From: Corynebacterium sp. ACRPH
Lineage (GTDB): Bacteria; Actinomycetota; Actinomycetes; Mycobacteriales; Mycobacteriaceae
Assembly (NCBI RefSeq): GCF_022347285.1
Contig: NZ_JAKRND010000019.1
Location: 1 to 45,249 of the forward strand
DNA length: 45,249 nt
Direction of reading: 5' to 3'
The notes under the pieces are model-generated. The model searched no databases, was not told the DNA's origin, and saw only the letters and a list, made by a program, of their open reading frames with translations. Positions 33,235 to 41,683 of the stretch are shown piece after piece (the stretch's first letter is position 1; each line of letters begins with the position of its first letter). Made by a program: the position numbers and the translations under genes.

Positions 33235-33300
33235 GTTAAGGAGGGGCGTTAAGAAAGCGTAAAGAGTCATAAGCATGGGGTGACAACGGTGTTGTTATAT
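33235..33300 (+). promoter_or_regulatory. kdp promoter with three GTTAAG-like direct repeats (KdpE-box candidate)
   Basis: GTTAAG at 33235, GTTAAG at 33248 and GTAAAG at 33259 are spaced 13 and 11 bp, close to one helical turn. TTATAT at 33295-33300 could be the -10 element, 4 bp before the first start codon. Direct repeats of this kind suit an OmpR/PhoB-family regulator such as KdpE, but binding is inferred. Confidence 0.5.
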
Positions 33301-33304
33301 TCCC

Positions 33305-33391
33305 ATGCTTTTTGACTTTGTAATGGTTGCAGTAACCTGCGCGCTGTTCGGCGCAATGGGTGCCGCCTTGAAGGCGGTGGATAAGCTATGA
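33305..33391 (+). CDS. Small membrane peptide upstream of kdpF
   Basis: A 28-residue frame, MLFDFVMVAVTCALFGAM then GAALKAVDKL. It is a single hydrophobic helix with a basic C-terminal end. Its TGA overlaps the kdpF ATG (ATGA at 33388-33391), so the two are translationally coupled. Similar small peptides occur before kdpF in other actinobacteria, as I recall. It may be an extra Kdp accessory subunit or a leader peptide; no ribosome binding site is visible, in line with a leaderless start. Confidence 0.65.
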   Translation: MLFDFVMVAVTCALFGAMGAALKAVDKL

Positions 33392-33480
33392 GCTGGGAAC
33401 TGATCGTCGGTGGGGTCCTGGGGATCCTTGCCATCATCTACCTTTTGGTTGCCCTGTTGAACCCGGAGAAGTTCTCATGA
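33388..33480 (+). CDS. kdpF: K+-transporting ATPase subunit F
   Basis: A 30-residue peptide MSWELIVGGVLGILAIIYLL then [10 protein letters not shown]. The single helix followed by LLNPEKF is the KdpF signature (YLxxALxxPExF). It stabilises the KdpABC complex in the membrane. It overlaps the small upstream ORF by ATGA and overlaps kdpA in the same way (33477-33480). Confidence 0.93.
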   Translation: MSWELIVGGVLGILAIIYLLVALLNPEKFS

Positions 33481-35129
33481 GTGGCAGCATCACAGGGTGG
33501 ATCCCTGTCATCACGGTCATTATTGCCCTAGCAGCGTTCTATGTGCCGCTGGGCAACTACATGGCCACCACGTTCACTGCTAAGAAGCACAATGGCTTCG
33601 AACGTGGCTTCTACCGACTCATCGGTGTAAACCCCGACGGCCAGCAGAAGTGGACTCGCTACTGTGCAAGCCTGCTGGCGTTCTCCGCTATCAGCGTCGT
33701 GTTCGTCTACCTGTTGCAGCGCGTGCAGCAGTGGCTTCCCCTGAACCACGGTAAGGAACCCGTGCACTGGGACCAGGCGTGGAACACCGCTGTTTCCTTC
33801 ACGACTAACACCAACTGGCAGTCTTACTCCGGTGAGGAAGCCATGACCATCCTCACCCAGATGGCTGGCCTGGCTGTACAGAACTTCGTTTCCGCCGCGG
33901 TAGGCATTACCGTGGCCATCGCACTGATCCGTGGCCTGGCCAACCGCATGGGCAACGGCCAGATCGGCAACTTCTGGGTGGATCTGACCCGTGCTGTGTT
34001 CCGCATCCTGCTGCCGATGGCAATCATCGGGGCGATCCTGCTGATCTCCCAGGGTGCGATCCAAAACTTCCACGCCCCGACCACCGTCGAGACGATTACG
34101 GGTGGCCAGCAGACCATCCCGGGCGGTGCAGTGGCATCGCAGGAGGTCATTAAGGAGCTGGGCACCAACGGTGGTGGCTACTTCAACGCCAACTCCGCCC
34201 ACCCGTTCGAGAACCCGAATGCATGGACCAACATGCTGGAGATCTTCCTCATCCTGGTGATCCCGGTCAGCCTGACCCGCACCTTCGGCAAGATGGTGGG
34301 CGATACCCGCCAGGGCTGGGCCGTTCTGGCAGCCATGGCTGTGCTGTACTTCTCCTCCCTGGCAGTAGTTATGTCCAGCGAGACCTCCCTGGCCGCATTC
34401 CAGGGTGGCGGTATGGAGGGTAAGGAGTACCGCCTGGGCGTGCTGCCTTCCTCCTTCTTCGCGGTCACCACCACGATGACGTCCACAGGCGCTGTGGACT
34501 CCTTCCACTCGAGTTACCACCCACTCGCGGGCGGCATGCTGATCCTGGACATGATGCTGGGCGAGATCTCCCCCGGCGGCGTGGGCACCGGCCTTTACGG
34601 CATGCTCATGATCGCCCTGCTCAGCGTGTTCGTCGCCGGCCTGATGGTCGGCCGTACCCCGGAGTATCTGGGCAAGCGCATCGGCGTTTCCGAGATCACC
34701 AAGGTGAGCCTGTACATCCTGGTTATGCCAACGTTGGTGCTGGCAGGCGTGGGTATTTCCGCCATGCTGCCGGACACCCGCGAGTCAGTTTCTGCCGATG
34801 GACCGCACGGCTTTAGCGACATTGTGTACGCCTACACATCGGCCTCCAACAACAACGGTTCCGCATTCGCCGGCTTCGGTGCCGATACCCCGTGGTTCAA
34901 CATCACCCTGGGTCTGTGCATGTTGCTGGGACGCTTCCTGCCGATCGTGATGGCTCTGGCCTTGGCAGGAGACTTCGCTAAGCAAAAGCCGGCTGCTGAA
35001 AACGCCGGTACCCTACCCACCCACCGCCCGCAGTTCGTGGGAGTGATGGTCGGCATCGCCATCATCGTTGGTGCCCTGACCTTCCTGCCCACCCTGGTTC
35101 TCGGCCCGTTGACGGAGGCCCTGTCATGA
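33477..35129 (+). CDS. kdpA: K+-transporting ATPase subunit A (channel-like)
   Basis: A 550-residue polytopic membrane protein that forms the K+ pathway of KdpFABC. The four selectivity-filter regions are visible: [47 protein letters not shown] and [13 protein letters not shown]. The length is normal. It overlaps kdpF and kdpB by 4 bp (ATGA), so translation is coupled. High-affinity K+ uptake is expected under K+ limitation. Confidence 0.97.
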   Translation: MSGSITGWIPVITVIIALAAFYVPLGNYMATTFTAKKHNGFERGFYRLIGVNPDGQQKWTRYCASLLAFSAISVVFVYLLQRVQQWLPLNHGKEPVHWDQAWNTAVSFTTNTNWQSYSGEEAMTILTQMAGLAVQNFVSAAVGITVAIALIRGLANRMGNGQIGNFWVDLTRAVFRILLPMAIIGAILLISQGAIQNFHAPTTVETITGGQQTIPGGAVASQEVIKELGTNGGGYFNANSAHPFENPNAWTNMLEIFLILVIPVSLTRTFGKMVGDTRQGWAVLAAMAVLYFSSLAVVMSSETSLAAFQGGGMEGKEYRLGVLPSSFFAVTTTMTSTGAVDSFHSSYHPLAGGMLILDMMLGEISPGGVGTGLYGMLMIALLSVFVAGLMVGRTPEYLGKRIGVSEITKVSLYILVMPTLVLAGVGISAMLPDTRESVSADGPHGFSDIVYAYTSASNNNGSAFAGFGADTPWFNITLGLCMLLGRFLPIVMALALAGDFAKQKPAAENAGTLPTHRPQFVGVMVGIAIIVGALTFLPTLVLGPLTEALS

Positions 35130-37339
35130 CAACCCTCAATGCCCCTTCCCGCTCCACCGCGAAGCGTGCCTCGGCTCCAGCCAAGCACAACAAGAAGAAC
35201 GAAGGTGCGTTCTCCGCAGCCCAGCTAAAGCAAGCCCTGCCGCTGGCGCTGAAGAAGATGGACCCGCGCCTGCTGTACAAGACACCAGTGATGTTCCTGG
35301 TGGAAGTCGGCGCGCTTTTTACCCTCATTTTGGCGATCGCGCACCCCTCACTGTTTACCTGGTCAATCACAGTGTGGCTGTGGCTGACCGTGTTGTTCGC
35401 CACTCTGGCCGAAGCCGTTGCCGAAGGCCGCGGTAAGGCACAGGCGGACGCCCTTCGTTCCACTCGCACCCAATCCAATGCACTCAAGTTCGGCGGCTCC
35501 GACGTCAACGATCCCCATCTGGCTCGCGCACTGGAGGACTCCGGTGCAGGCATTAAGGACGTCAGCGAGGAAGTCTCCAGCGAGTCCCTCTTGCCAGGCG
35601 ATATTGTTCTGGTGAGCGCAGGTAACGTGATCCCTGCCGACGGCGACGTCGTTATGGGCGCCGCCAGCGTCGACGAGTCCGCTGTTACCGGCGAATCCGC
35701 ACCCGTTATCCGTGAATCCGGCGGTGACCGCTCCGCCGTGACCGGTGGTACCCGCGTACTCTCCGATGCCATCGCTATCCGCGTCACCAGCAAGCCGGGC
35801 GAGTCCTTTATGGATCGCATGATCGGCCTCGTCGAAGGCGCAGAGCGTAAGAAGACTCCGAACGAACTGGCTCTGGGCACCCTGCTGATCGTGCTGACCA
35901 TCATCTTCATGATCGTGGTTCTGGCGCTTGCTCCTATGGCTGCTTTCAACGGCGCAGAACAGTCCCCTGTGGTGCTGGTTGCCCTGCTTGTCTGCCTCAT
36001 CCCCACCACCATCGGTGCGCTGCTATCCGCCATCGGCATCGCAGGTATGGACCGCCTGGTGCAGCACAATGTGCTGGCCATGTCCGGCCGAGCCGTCGAG
36101 GCAGCCGGTGACGTTGCCACCCTGCTGTTGGATAAGACCGGCACCATCACCATCGGTGACCGACAGGCCAGCGAGTTCGTGGCCATGGAAGGCATCGACC
36201 AGAAAGAGCTCGTATACGCCTGCCAGTTGTCCTCGCTGGCCGACGAAACTCCAGAAGGCCGCTCCATCGTGCAGCTCGCCGAGAAGCAATCTGGATTCGT
36301 CATTCCCGAGGAAACCTTCCGCGAGGCCGAGTTCATCCCCTTCACCGCTCAGACCCGCATGAGTGGCATTCAGCTGCCCGCCGGCGCTGGGGAACACACA
36401 GAATGGTCCGCCCGCAGCAATGCCACGAGCCGCAAGATCGTTAAGGGTGCTGCGTCCGAGGTTGCCAAGCTCGTCACCAACCTGGGCGGTGACGTCCCGC
36501 CTTCCATCACCGACGTCGTCAACGACATCTCCAACAGTGGTGGCACCGCTCTGGTTGTCGCCGAGATCGCCCTGGGTTCCCAGGGTGAGGACCTCACCGG
36601 CCGAGTTTTGGGCGTCATTCACCTGAAAGACGTAGTAAAGCCCGGCATGACCGAGCGCTTCGAGCAGCTACGCAAGATGGGCATTCGCACCGTCATGGTC
36701 ACCGGCGATAATGCGCTGACCGCGAAGGCCATCGCTGCCGAGGCCGGTGTGGACGACGTGCTGGCGGAAGCCACCCCGGAGCAGAAGCTAGAGCTGATCC
36801 GCAAGGAACAAGCTAAAGGTCGCCTAGTAGCTATGACCGGCGACGGCACTAACGACGCTCCTGCCCTGGCTCAAGCCGACGTGGGCGTGGCCATGAACAC
36901 CGGCACCACCGCCGCCAAGGAGGCCGGCAACATGGTGGATCTGGATTCTGACCCGACGAAACTGATCGACGTGGTGGCCATCGGCAAGCAGCTGCTGATT
37001 ACCCGTGGTGCGCTGACCACCTTCAGTATCGCCAACGATATTGCGAAATACTTCGCCATCATCCCGGCGATGTTTGTCGTTGCCTTCCCAGGCCTGTCCG
37101 CGCTGAACGTCATGCGTCTGCACTCCCCCGAGTCCGCGATCCTGTCCGCCGTGATCTTCAACGCGCTGGTGATTATCGCGCTGATCCCGCTGGCCTTGAA
37201 GGGCGTGAAGTATCGCGCGGGTTCCGCAGCCTCCCTGCTCTCGCGAAACCTGACCATCTTCGGCCTCGGTGGTGTGATCGTGCCGTTCATCGGCATCAAG
37301 ATCATCGACCTGATTATCTCCGGAGTCTTCGGACTCTAA
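35126..37339 (+). CDS. kdpB: K+-transporting ATPase subunit B (P-type ATPase)
   Basis: A 737-residue P-type ATPase. The phosphorylated aspartate is Asp336 in [12 protein letters not shown]. Also present are the actuator loop VTGESAPV, the P-domain hinge [21 protein letters not shown] and the KdpB-type membrane segment [17 protein letters not shown]. The N-terminus has about 40 extra basic/alanine residues compared with E. coli KdpB. It hydrolyses ATP to drive K+ transfer through KdpA. It overlaps kdpA by 4 bp; kdpC follows after 52 bp. Confidence 0.97.
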   Translation: MTTLNAPSRSTAKRASAPAKHNKKNEGAFSAAQLKQALPLALKKMDPRLLYKTPVMFLVEVGALFTLILAIAHPSLFTWSITVWLWLTVLFATLAEAVAEGRGKAQADALRSTRTQSNALKFGGSDVNDPHLARALEDSGAGIKDVSEEVSSESLLPGDIVLVSAGNVIPADGDVVMGAASVDESAVTGESAPVIRESGGDRSAVTGGTRVLSDAIAIRVTSKPGESFMDRMIGLVEGAERKKTPNELALGTLLIVLTIIFMIVVLALAPMAAFNGAEQSPVVLVALLVCLIPTTIGALLSAIGIAGMDRLVQHNVLAMSGRAVEAAGDVATLLLDKTGTITIGDRQASEFVAMEGIDQKELVYACQLSSLADETPEGRSIVQLAEKQSGFVIPEETFREAEFIPFTAQTRMSGIQLPAGAGEHTEWSARSNATSRKIVKGAASEVAKLVTNLGGDVPPSITDVVNDISNSGGTALVVAEIALGSQGEDLTGRVLGVIHLKDVVKPGMTERFEQLRKMGIRTVMVTGDNALTAKAIAAEAGVDDVLAEATPEQKLELIRKEQAKGRLVAMTGDGTNDAPALAQADVGVAMNTGTTAAKEAGNMVDLDSDPTKLIDVVAIGKQLLITRGALTTFSIANDIAKYFAIIPAMFVVAFPGLSALNVMRLHSPESAILSAVIFNALVIIALIPLALKGVKYRAGSAASLLSRNLTIFGLGGVIVPFIGIKIIDLIISGVFGL

Positions 37340-37391
37340 CCCTGCGGGTCTGCTTTTGCCGGCCCCTTTTGAAAGGAAACACAGTAATCCC

Positions 37392-37985
37392 ATGGCACGC
37401 GCAACATCTGGCAATGGCCTGCGTCTGGCCTCTACAACAGTGCGCATTTTCTTCCTGCTCACGCTGATCCTGGGCATCGTTTACCCTGCGTTCATGGTGG
37501 GTGTGGGGCGGATTATGCCCGCCAAGGCGGACGGTTCGATGATCACCAATGCGTCAGGCCAGCCCGCCGGTTCCACCCTTATCGCCCAGGAAGTCACAAA
37601 GCCGGGCTTCTTCTTCCCGCGTCCTTCTGCTGCGGGAGACAATGGTTATGACGCCATGGCGTCCTCCGCGACCAACCTCTCCCCCTACAGCAAGGAGTAC
37701 CAGGAGGCTATCGCTAAAAAGCGAGACGAAATCGCCCAGCGCGAAGGAGTCTCGCCTGACGAGGTTCCGGTGGACGCCGTGACTTCTTCCGGTTCTGGCC
37801 TGGACCCGCACATCTCCACTGCCTACGCCAAGCTACAGACTCCGCGCGTAGCGAAGGAACGCGGCCTGGACCAGCAGAAAGTGGAGCAGCTGGTATCGGA
37901 GGCCACCGAGGGCAACTACACAGGTAGCGCCGACGGTGCGCCGGTGAACGTGGTCAAGCTGAATAAGGCGCTCAGCGAGCTATAG
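37392..37985 (+). CDS. kdpC: K+-transporting ATPase subunit C
   Basis: A 197-residue protein with one N-terminal membrane segment (VRIFFLLTLILGIVYPAFMVG) and an extracytoplasmic domain. Family motifs: GSTLIAQEVTKPGFFFPRPSA, ATNLSPYSKEY, PVDAVTSSGSGLDPHIS, YAKLQTPRVAKERGL and VNVVKLNKAL. The ATG at 37392 has GAAAGGAAA upstream; a longer in-frame reading to 37356 is rejected. Last gene of the pump operon; a terminator follows 18 bp after its stop. Confidence 0.96.
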   Translation: MARATSGNGLRLASTTVRIFFLLTLILGIVYPAFMVGVGRIMPAKADGSMITNASGQPAGSTLIAQEVTKPGFFFPRPSAAGDNGYDAMASSATNLSPYSKEYQEAIAKKRDEIAQREGVSPDEVPVDAVTSSGSGLDPHISTAYAKLQTPRVAKERGLDQQKVEQLVSEATEGNYTGSADGAPVNVVKLNKALSEL

Positions 37986-38003
37986 CGCGCTAGGCCCCTT
38001 GGC

Positions 38004-38030
38004 GCGGGCACAAACACGTGCCCGCATTTT
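38004..38030 (+). terminator. Intrinsic terminator between kdpC and kdpD
   Basis: GCGGGCAC (38004-38011) and GTGCCCGC (38018-38025) form a perfect 8-bp stem with loop AAACAC, followed by ATTTT. It lies 18 bp after kdpC and 100 bp before kdpD. It should end much of the pump transcript. Confidence 0.75.
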
Positions 38031-38074
38031 CCGGGCGCGGACAGCCTGGCGGTGTAAAACAGGCACTAGCGCTC

Positions 38075-38100
38075 GGACGCGTGGCGTCCAAAAAAATTTT
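38075..38100 (+). promoter_or_regulatory. Second hairpin upstream of kdpD
   Basis: GGACGC-GTG-GCGTCC (38075-38089) is a perfect 6-bp stem with a 3-base loop, followed by seven A and four T. It lies 30 bp before the kdpD ribosome binding site region. It may be a second weak terminator, or it may structure the kdpD leader. Confidence 0.45.
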
Positions 38101-38130
38101 CGGCGCACGATAAAAACAGGAGTAACGACA

Positions 38131-40845
38131 ATGACTAAGCGTGGCACTTTGAAGGTGTACCTCGGCTTCGCCCCTGGTGTGGGCAAGACGTATGCCATGC
38201 TTAGCGAAGCTCACGACCTGTACGACCGCGGGCGGGACGTGCTGATCGGCATCGTGGAAGATCACGGCCGCGAGCGCACCCGAAAGCTCGCCGAGGGGCT
38301 GCCGACCCTACCGCGCAGATCGGTTCCCTACCGCGGTGGCCACTACGAGGAGCTGGATCTCGAGGCAGCGCTCGAAGCGCACCCGGAGATCGTCCTGGTT
38401 GACGAGTTGGCACACACCGTAGTGGGCGAGAACAACGCTGATAGCAGTCGCCCGGCCGAGGCGATCAAGCGCTGGCACGACGTGTACGCGCTGCTGGATG
38501 CTGGCATCGACGTCATCTCCACGATGAACATCCAGCATCTGGAATCCCTCAACGACGTGGTCTCGGCTGTCACCGGTACGCGCCAGCTAGAGACCGTGCC
38601 GGACCAGGTGCTTCGGGACGCCGACGAGATCGAGCTGGTGGACCTCTCCCCCGACGCTTTGCGGATCCGTTTGGCCCGCGGTGAGGTCTACCGCCAGCAA
38701 CAGGCCGAAACCGCGCTGAACAACTACTTTCGCGTAGGCAACCTGACCGCCCTGCGCGAACTGAGTCTGTTGTGGCTGGCCGACAAGGTCGACGAGGGGC
38801 TGGCGAAATACCGCGAAGACAAAAAGATCAAGGAAAACTGGCCGACCCGGGAGCGCGTGGTGGTCGCCGTGCGCGGCGATGATGTCTCCGAAGCGCTGAT
38901 CCGCCGCGGGGCTCGCATCACCCAGCGCGTGGCCGGGCGCGAGATGCTGGTGGTCTACGTCTCCGGCGCCGACGAAGCCTTGGGGGTTGATCTCCCCGAG
39001 CGACTGCGGCGCCTACAGGAACTCACCGAATCCCTCGACGGACAATGGCGCGTGATCGAAGGCGATGACATTGCCAACACCCTGCTAGAGTTCGCGCGGA
39101 CCGTCAACGCCTCACAATTGGTGATCGGCCTGGGCACGCGCATGAGCCGGCTGTTTAGCTCCACTGCCCACAAGATCATCGACGGTTCCGGACGCATCGA
39201 CGTGCACATCGTTTCTACATCTAGTGTCTCGTCCGACGACGATGCCACGAAGATGTCTAAGAGAGTGCTTCGGAAAGCTTCCCAGTTAATGGGGCTCACC
39301 CGGGATCGCGGGACGGGACTGGATACTTCGAAGCAGCTCAGCCCCACGCGCCGCTGGATCGGGTGGTTGCTGGCCGTGCCAGGCCCCATCCTCTTAACGC
39401 TCCTCGTGCTGCCGTTCTTCCGCGAAAGCGGGGCCTTGGGTTCCATCCTTTTGGGCTATTTGACGATCGCAGTTTTCGCAGCCCTGGCCGGTGGCTTCGG
39501 CCCGGCTATCGTGGCGGTGATCATCGGCTCGGTCATGGCCAACTGGTTCTTTACACACCCCTATCACACCCTCACGGTGACCGAGCCGGCGAACCTGGTG
39601 CAGATAGTCCTGTTCTTTGTCATTTCTGCAGCGGTGGCGGTGGTCGTGGATATTGCAGAGAGGCGCCGCGCTATTGCCAACCGGCGCCTCGGCCAGGCCG
39701 TTGTGCTCTCCGACTTAGCACGCGGTGCGCTGGACGAAGGCGACGACATCCGCAGTCTGCTTGCTCGCTTGCGGGAAACCTTCAACCTGGAGCGGGTAGA
39801 CCTGCAGCAGTATTCGAAGGAACGCAAGAAGTGGGTCACGATGGCAACCACCGATCCGGGTGGTATCGGTGTGCCGTGGCCTAGCAAAAAGGCACCGTCG
39901 CATGTTGGTGCAGGTGATGGCATGCGCTTCGTCCTCGACGGGCGCGACCTGACCCCTGCCGAGGATGCGATGATCGAAGCTCACGGCGCCCGGATCACCG
40001 CGATTTACGACCGCGAGGAGATCGATGCAATGCGCCGGGCAACGGCCGCGCTGGAGGCCGGCAACCGTGTGGGCACCGCTCTGCTCACCGCGGTGTCCCA
40101 CGACCTGCGCACTCCCCTGGCCGGTATCAAGGCCGCAGTCAGTGCGCTGAACATGGACGACATGGAGTTGGATGAAGAATCCCGATCGCTGCTGATGGAA
40201 ACCATCGAATCCAGCACCGATCGGCTGGAGACCGTCATCGGCAACCTGCTGGACATGAGCCGCGTGAATTCCAACACCGTCGCCGTGCACCGCGCCAAGG
40301 TGCACTACAACACCGTGGTCGACGCAGTTCTGGCGGAGCTGCCCGAGGCAACACAGCACGTCGATTCTTTTATTGACGCCACCGTTCCGCCCGTCTTAGG
40401 CGATGCCGGTCTAGTGCAACGCATCATTGCGAACATTGTGGTTAATGCTCGCACCTACGCGCCGAATTCCCGGATCGAACTGCACGCCCAGCAGGTTGCA
40501 GCGGGTGCCGACGATCTGGCAGGTGCCGACGATCGGACTGGCGCAGAAACAGGCGCCGTGGAGCTTGCAATTGTCGACCACGGCCCAGGCTTCCCCTCGG
40601 AGCACCTTACGGACGTGTTCACCCCCTTCCAGCGCCTCGGCGATCAGTCGGCCAACCACAACGGGCTGGGTTTGGGCTTGGCTGTCGCCCGTGGCTTTGC
40701 CGAAGCCATGAACGGATGCCTCGAAGCCCGTAACACCCCAGGTGGAGGCGCCACACTGGTTCTTTCCCTTCCAACGGCAACGGGGGAACTTGAAGACGGT
40801 GAAGAACGTGGCGTCCAGAAGAAAGTACAAGGAGAAGCGCCATGA
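38131..40845 (+). CDS. kdpD: Sensor histidine kinase KdpD
   Basis: A 904-residue full-length KdpD. The start ATG 38131 has ACAGGAGTAA upstream; a longer reading to 37999 is rejected. The N-terminal KdpD domain has Walker A GFAPGVGKTYAM at about 11-22 and Walker B VLVDELAHT. A USP-like domain follows (about 235-360), then DUF4118 membrane segments (about 410-515, four helices), a GAF-like region, and HisKA with the phosphorylated His657 in AVSHDLRTPLAGIKAAV. The HATPase has LVQRIIANIVVNARTYAP (N box) and GLGLGLAVARGFAEAM (G2). It senses K+ limitation and turgor and phosphorylates KdpE. It overlaps kdpE by 4 bp. Confidence 0.96.
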   Translation: MTKRGTLKVYLGFAPGVGKTYAMLSEAHDLYDRGRDVLIGIVEDHGRERTRKLAEGLPTLPRRSVPYRGGHYEELDLEAALEAHPEIVLVDELAHTVVGENNADSSRPAEAIKRWHDVYALLDAGIDVISTMNIQHLESLNDVVSAVTGTRQLETVPDQVLRDADEIELVDLSPDALRIRLARGEVYRQQQAETALNNYFRVGNLTALRELSLLWLADKVDEGLAKYREDKKIKENWPTRERVVVAVRGDDVSEALIRRGARITQRVAGREMLVVYVSGADEALGVDLPERLRRLQELTESLDGQWRVIEGDDIANTLLEFARTVNASQLVIGLGTRMSRLFSSTAHKIIDGSGRIDVHIVSTSSVSSDDDATKMSKRVLRKASQLMGLTRDRGTGLDTSKQLSPTRRWIGWLLAVPGPILLTLLVLPFFRESGALGSILLGYLTIAVFAALAGGFGPAIVAVIIGSVMANWFFTHPYHTLTVTEPANLVQIVLFFVISAAVAVVVDIAERRRAIANRRLGQAVVLSDLARGALDEGDDIRSLLARLRETFNLERVDLQQYSKERKKWVTMATTDPGGIGVPWPSKKAPSHVGAGDGMRFVLDGRDLTPAEDAMIEAHGARITAIYDREEIDAMRRATAALEAGNRVGTALLTAVSHDLRTPLAGIKAAVSALNMDDMELDEESRSLLMETIESSTDRLETVIGNLLDMSRVNSNTVAVHRAKVHYNTVVDAVLAELPEATQHVDSFIDATVPPVLGDAGLVQRIIANIVVNARTYAPNSRIELHAQQVAAGADDLAGADDRTGAETGAVELAIVDHGPGFPSEHLTDVFTPFQRLGDQSANHNGLGLGLAVARGFAEAMNGCLEARNTPGGGATLVLSLPTATGELEDGEERGVQKKVQGEAP

Positions 40846-41534
40846 GCGGCGAAAAGATTTTGATGGTCGAAGACGACGTAGCGCTAGCTAACGCGGTGCT
40901 AGTAACCCTGCGGGCGCGCGGCTACAACGTGCAGGTGGCGACGACGGCGACGAAGGCGATTCAGGTGGCCTCGAAGTGGCACCCGCAGGCGGTACTGCTG
41001 GATCTGGGGCTGCCCGATCTGAGTGGCCTGGAAGTGCTGCGCGCGCTGCGGAATTGGACGGATATTCCGGTGCTGGTGGTTTCTGCACGCCACGACGAAT
41101 CGGGCAAGATTAACGCACTGGATGAGGGCGCGGACGATTACGTGACCAAGCCATTTTCTGTCGGCGAGCTGCTGGCCCGGCTGCGGGCGGCGCGGCGAAG
41201 GACGCCCGGCGCGCCGATTCCGGAGGAGCCCGTGGTGGAGACCTCCGACGGACGCGTAGTGTTTGATCTACCGAACCAGCGGGTGACCGTCGACGGGCAG
41301 GACGTGCATCTGACCCCGCGGGAATGGGGCATTGCCGAGCACATGATCCGCCATCGCGGAACTCTGGTGACAAAGGTGGAGCTGCTGCAAGCGGTGTGGG
41401 GGCAGGCCTACAAGAAGGAGACGAACTACCTGCGGGTCTATATCTCTCAGCTGAGGTCGAAGCTGGAGGTTGATCCGAGTAACCCACAGTACTTCACGAC
41501 CGAGACGGGCATCGGTTACCGCCTGGTGCTGTGA
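40842..41534 (+). CDS. kdpE: Response regulator KdpE
   Basis: A 230-residue OmpR/PhoB-type regulator. The receiver domain has the phosphoacceptor Asp54 in VLLDLGLPDLSG, acidic residues in MVEDDVALANA and the lysine in DDYVTKPFSVGELLAR. The C-terminal winged helix (about 130-230) has LTPREWGIAEHMIRHRG and YLRVYISQLRSKLE. It should activate kdpFABC through the repeats upstream of 33300. Translation is coupled to kdpD through the ATGA overlap. Confidence 0.96.
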   Translation: MSGEKILMVEDDVALANAVLVTLRARGYNVQVATTATKAIQVASKWHPQAVLLDLGLPDLSGLEVLRALRNWTDIPVLVVSARHDESGKINALDEGADDYVTKPFSVGELLARLRAARRRTPGAPIPEEPVVETSDGRVVFDLPNQRVTVDGQDVHLTPREWGIAEHMIRHRGTLVTKVELLQAVWGQAYKKETNYLRVYISQLRSKLEVDPSNPQYFTTETGIGYRLVL

Positions 41535-41634
41535 CGTGGTGCCGCCAGCGCCGGCGAAGGGTCAACCAACACCGCGAATGAGTTCACCTGACGGCCATGT
41601 TGCCGTAAACCTGGCGCAAAAAAGAGGTGGAAAC

Positions 41635-41667
41635 ATGTGTCTGGTTTTATTCATAATTCGCACATAG
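41635..41667 (+). CDS. 10-codon leader ORF before the esterase gene
   Basis: ATG at 41635 preceded by AGAGGTGG at 41622-41629, a strong ribosome binding site. It encodes MCLVLFIIRT and stops at TAG 41665-41667, 16 bp before the start of the large secreted protein. That gene has no good ribosome binding site, so reading this leader could set its translation by coupling or attenuation. Very short, so it could be chance. Confidence 0.35.
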   Translation: MCLVLFIIRT

Positions 41668-41683
41668 ATAGGCGCGGCTCTTC

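Noticed and set aside
33192..33304. c-di-AMP (ydaO) riboswitch before kdp
   Set aside because: The 113-bp gap is too short and the leader before the first ORF only a few bases, leaving no room for the ~150-nt structure.
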